A stretch of DNA of 64,000 bases. It comes from Membranipora membranacea. Taxonomy: Eukaryota > Bryozoa > Gymnolaemata > Cheilostomatida > Membraniporidae. Below the pieces are notes generated by a model that made no database searches, was not told the origin of the DNA, and saw only the letters and a program-made list of their open reading frames with translations. Numbering within the stretch: the stretch's first letter is position 1; each line of letters opens with the position of its first letter. The stretch is taken from the NCBI GenBank assembly GCA_914767715.1, contig OU612073.1, positions 8,804,001 to 8,868,000 of the forward strand, read 5' to 3'. Shown one piece after another: positions 59,801 through 64,000 of the stretch. The position numbers were made by a program, and so were the translations under genes.

Positions 59801-62800
59801 CGAGCGAAAAAAAAGCGTGATACCCACCCTTGGTATAATTTTGCAAATTTAAAGTCAGCTTAATTACCCCCCTATTAAACCGATGATTTCAATATTCTGG
59901 ATTTAGAATAAGGCCGATAAGAGCTTGAACTGGGCAGAGTTTGATAAAGATTCGACAGAGTTTTCATTTTTGAATGGTGGCGTATGGCATGTTTTTTTTT
60001 AGGAAAAGCGACCCTAATTAAAACGGACGCTGACGGAGAATGAAAAGCCACAGAGCCAAACGGTTTGCAGATTCGAGATGAGCAGGAGTTGCTCCTCATC
60101 GTGAGGTGAGTTAGAAGCAAATCTATTTTTTGATCCGAGCGAAAAAAAAGCGTGATACCCACCCTTGGTATAATTTTGCAAATTTAAAGTCAGCTTAAAT
60201 ACCCCCCTATTAAACCGATGATTCCAATATTCTGGATTTAGAATGAGGCCGATAAGAGCTTGAACTGGTCGGAGTTTGATAAAGATTCGACAGAGTTTTC
60301 ATTTTTGAATGGTGGCGTATGGCATGTTTTTTTTAAGCAAAAGTGACCCTAATTAAAACGGACGCTGACGGAGAATGAAAAGCCACAGAGCCAAACGGTT
60401 TGCAGATTCGAGATAAGCAGGAGTTGCTCCTCATCGTGAGGTGAGTTAGAAGCAAATCTATTTTTTGATCCGAACGAAAAAAACGCGTGAAACCCACCCT
60501 TGGTATAATTTTGCAAATTTAAAGTCAGCTTAATTACCCCCCTATTAAACCGATGATTTCAATATTCTGGATTTAGAATAAGGCCGATAAGAGCTTGAAC
60601 TGGTCGGAGTTTGATAAAGATTCGACAGGGTTTTCATTTTTGAATGGTGGCGTATGGCATGTTTTTTTTTAGCAAAAGCGACCCTAATTAAAACGGACGC
60701 TGACGGAGAATGAAAAGCCACAGAGCCAAACGGTTTGCAGATTCGAGATAAGCAGGAGTTGCTCCTCATTGTGAGGTGAGTTACAAGCAAATCTATTTTT
60801 TGATCCGAGCGAAAAAAAAGCGTGATACCCACCCTTGGTATAGTTTTGCAAATTTAAAGTCAGCTTAATTACCCCCCTATTAAACCGATGATTTCAATAT
60901 TCTGGATTTAGAATAAGGCCGATAAGAGCTTGAACTGGTCGGACTTTGATAAAGATTCGACAGAGGTTTCATTTTTGAATGGTGGCGTATGGCATGTTTT
61001 TTTTTAGCAAAAGCGACCCTAATTAAAACGGACGCTGACGGAGAATGAAAAGCCACAGAGCCAAACGGTTTGCAGATTCGAGATAACCAGGAGTTGCTCC
61101 TCATCGTGAGGTGAGTTAGAAGCAAATCTATTTTTTGATCCGAGCGAAAAAAAAGCGTGATACCCACCCTTGGTATAATTTTGCAAATTTAAAGTCAGCT
61201 TAATTACCCCCCTATTAAACCGATGATTTCAATATTCTGGATTTAGATTAAGGCCGATAAGAGCTTGAACTGGTCGGAGTTTGATAAAGATTCGACAGAG
61301 TTTTCATTTTTGAATGGTGGCGTATGGCATGTTTTTTTTAAGCAAAAGTGACCCTAATTAAAACGGACGCTGACGGAGAATGAAAAGCCACAGAGCCAAA
61401 CGGTTTGCAGATTCGAGATAAGCAGGAGTTGCTCCTCATCGTGAGGTGAGTTAGAAGCAAATCTATTTTTTGATCCGAGCGAAAAAAAAGCGTGATACCC
61501 ACCCTTGGTATAATTTTGCAAATTTAAAGTCAGCTTAATTACCCCCCTATTAAACCGATGATTCCAATATTCTGGATTTAGAATAAGGCCGATAAGAGCT
61601 TGAACTGGTCGGAGTTTGATAAAGATTCGACAGAGCTTTCATTTTTGAATGGTGGCGTATGGCATGTTTTTTTTAAGCAAAAGTGACCCTAATTAAAACG
61701 GACGCTGACGGAGAATGAAAAGCCACAGAGCCAAACGGTTTGCAGATTCGAGATAAGCAGGAGTTGCTCCTCATCGTGAGGTGAGTTAGAAGCAAATCTA
61801 TTTTTTGATCCGAGCGAAAAAAAAGCGTGATACCCACCCTTGGTATAATTTTGCAAATTTAAAGTCAGCTTAATTACCCCCCTATTAAACCGATGATTTC
61901 AATATTCTGGATTTAGAATAAGGCCGATAAGAGCTTGAACTGGGCAGAGTTTGATAAAGATTCGACAGAGTTTTCATTTTTGAATGGTGGCGTATGGCAT
62001 GTTTTTTTTTAGGAAAAGCGACCCTAATTAAAACGGACGCTGACGGAGAATGAAAAGCCACAGAGCCAAACGGTTTGCAGATTCGAGATGAGCAGGAGTT
62101 GCTCCTCATCGTGAGGTGAGTTAGAAGCAAATCTATTTTTTGATCCGAGCGAAAAAAAAGCGTGATACCCACCCTTGGTATAATTTTGCAAATTTAAAGT
62201 CAGCTTAAATACCCCCCTATTAAACCGATGATTCCAATATTCTGGATTTAGAATGAGGCCGATAAGAGCTTGAACTGGTCGGAGTTTGATAAAGATTCGA
62301 CAGAGTTTTCATTTTTGAATGGTGGCGTATGGCATGTTTTTTTTAAGCAAAAGTGACCCTAATTAAAACGGACACTGACGGAGAATGAAAAGTCACAGAG
62401 CCAAACGGTTTGCAGATTCGAGATAAGCAGGAGTTGCTCCTCATCGTGCGGTGAGTTAGAAGCAAATCTATTTTTTGATCCGAGCGAAAAAAAAGCGTGA
62501 TACCCACCCTTGGTATAATTTTGCAAATTTAGAGTCGGCTTAATTACCCCCCTATTAAACCGATGATTTCAATATTCTGGATTTAGAATAAGGCCGATAA
62601 GAGCTTGAACTGGTCGGAGTTTGATAAAGATTCGACAGAGTTTTCATTTTTGAATGGTGGCGTATGGCATGTTTTTTTTAAGCAAAAGTGACCCTAATTA
62701 AAACGGACGCTGACGGAGAATGAAAAGCCACAGAGCCAAACGGTTTGCAGATTCGAGATAAGCAGGAGTTGCTCCTCATCGTGAGGTGAGTTAGAAGCAA

Positions 62801-64000
62801 ATCTATTTTTTGATCCGAACGAAAAAAACGCGTGAAACCCACCCTTGGTATAATTTTGCAAATTTAAAGTCAGCTTAATTACCCCCCTATTAAACCGATG
62901 ATTTCAATATTCTGGATTTAGAATAAGGCCGATAAGAGCTTGAACTGGTCGGAGTTTGATAAAGATTCGACAGGGTTTTCATTTTTGAATGGTGGCGTAT
63001 GGCATGTTTTTTTTTAGCAAAAGCGACCCTAATTAAAACGGACGCTGACGGAGAATGAAAAGCCACAGAGCCAAACGGTTTGCAGATTCGAGATAAGCAG
63101 GAGTTGCTCCTCATTGTGAGGTGAGTTACAAGCAAATCTATTTTTTGATCCGAGCGAAAAAAAAGCGTGATACCCACCCTTGGTATAGTTTTGCAAATTT
63201 AAAGTCAGCTTAATTACCCCCCTATTAAACCGATGATTTCAATATTCTGGATTTAGAATAAGGCCGATAAGAGCTTGAACTGGTCGGAGTTTGATAAAGA
63301 TTCGACAGAGTTTTCATTTTTGAATGGTGGCGTATGGCATGTTTTTTTTAAGCAAAAGTGACCCTAATTAAAACGGACGCTGACGGAGAATGAAAAGCCA
63401 CAGAGCCAATCGGTTTGCAGATTCGAGATAAGCAGGAGTTGCTCCTCATCGTGAGGTGAGTTAGAAGCAAATCTATTTTTTGATCCGAGCGAAAAAAAAG
63501 CGTGATACCCACCCTTGGTATAATTTTGCAAATTTAAAGTCAGCTTAATTACCCCCCTATTAAACCGATGATTTCAATATTCTGGATTTAGAATAAGGCC
63601 GATAAGAGCTTGAACTGGTCGGAGTTTGATAAAGATTCGACAGAGTTTTCATTTTTGAATGGTGGCGTATGGCATGTTTTTTTTTAGCAAAAGCGACCCT
63701 AATTAAAACGGACGCTGACGGAGAATGAAAAGCCACAGAGCCAAACGGTTTGCAGATTCGAGATGAGCAGGAGTTGCTACTCATCGTGAGGTGAGTTAGA
63801 AGCAAATCTATTTTTTGATCCGAGCGAAAAAAAAGCGTGATACCCACCCTTGGTATAATTTTGCAAATTTAAAGTCAGCTTAAATACCCCCCTATTAAAC
63901 CGATGATTCCAATATTCTGGATTTAGAATAAGGCCGATAAGAGCTTGAGCTGGTCGGAGTTTGATAAAGATTCGACAGAGTTTTCATTTTTGAATGGTGG
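53799..64000. repeat. 335-bp satellite DNA, array 3 (~30.5 copies, continues past window)
   Basis: Same monomer and orientation as arrays 1 and 2, starting at TTGGTATAATTTTGC. The first monomers at 53.8-54.3 kb are the most diverged, as expected at an array edge. A six-monomer block (2010 bp) is duplicated: 58870 to 60880 recurs from 60880. Example markers are TTAGGAAAAGCG at 60000 and 62010. Other markers recur at 2345 bp (CGAACGAAAAAAACGCG at 60471 and 62816), showing one extra monomer in the second copy. Confidence 0.97.

Noticed and set aside
3963-63847. Recurrent 60-102-codon minus-strand ORFs (MGITLFFRSDQKI...) in satellite monomers
   Set aside because: They repeat because the DNA repeats. 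335 is not a multiple of three, many monomers carry a stop in the same place, and the peptide matches no family. Not annotated as genes.

Overview
WINDOW TYPE. This is AT-rich, intron-containing, transposon-dense metazoan DNA, most likely from a marine invertebrate. The spliced PARP14-type exons, a Rex1/CR1-like non-LTR retrotransposon, tRNA-derived SINE-like sequences and very large 335-bp satellite arrays all point that way. No bacterial or organellar features are present. The species cannot be fixed from the sequence. LAYOUT. (1) 1-10574: satellite array 1, about 31.6 head-to-tail copies of a 335-bp monomer. (2) 10575-25180: 14.6 kb of non-satellite DNA that interrupts the satellite within one base or two of monomer register. 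It contains ~348-bp tandem repeats, a tRNA-like SINE, decayed transporter-like exons, a frameshifted reverse transcriptase, a 71-bp perfect palindrome and a few orphan exons. (3) 25181-30242: satellite array 2, the continuation of array 1. (4) 30243-35.9 kb: gene-poor DNA built from modules that also occur elsewhere in the window. One stretch looks like a satellite-free version of the DNA that flanks the arrays. (5) 36.0-53.4 kb: a minus-strand cluster of three PARP14-like mono-ADP-ribosyltransferase copies. One is an open five-exon 3' half (40221-46886). One carries three in-frame stops (49854-53430). One is a macro+KH fragment with a frameshift (36057-36804). The first two exons of a phytanoyl-CoA dioxygenase-like gene (47856-48454) lie between them. 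A 3.8-kb inverted-repeat transposon with two smaller elements nested inside fills the largest PARP intron. (6) 53434-53803: array-flanking module with an 8-bp minisatellite. (7) 53799-64000: satellite array 3, running off the window. HOW IT FITS TOGETHER. The sequence suggests a PARP14-type (ADP-ribosylation, innate-defence type) tandem family being eroded by satellite-bearing and inverted-repeat elements. The most unusual signals are four. The satellite seems to be the expandable core of a larger element, because an apparent zero-repeat copy sits at 30.77-31.12 kb. A 14.6-kb insert splits one satellite array in register. A PARP exon is cut by the satellite-flanking module. The intact PARP catalytic domain predicts an unusual H-Y-R triad. 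All gene identities are by eye; no database search was run.
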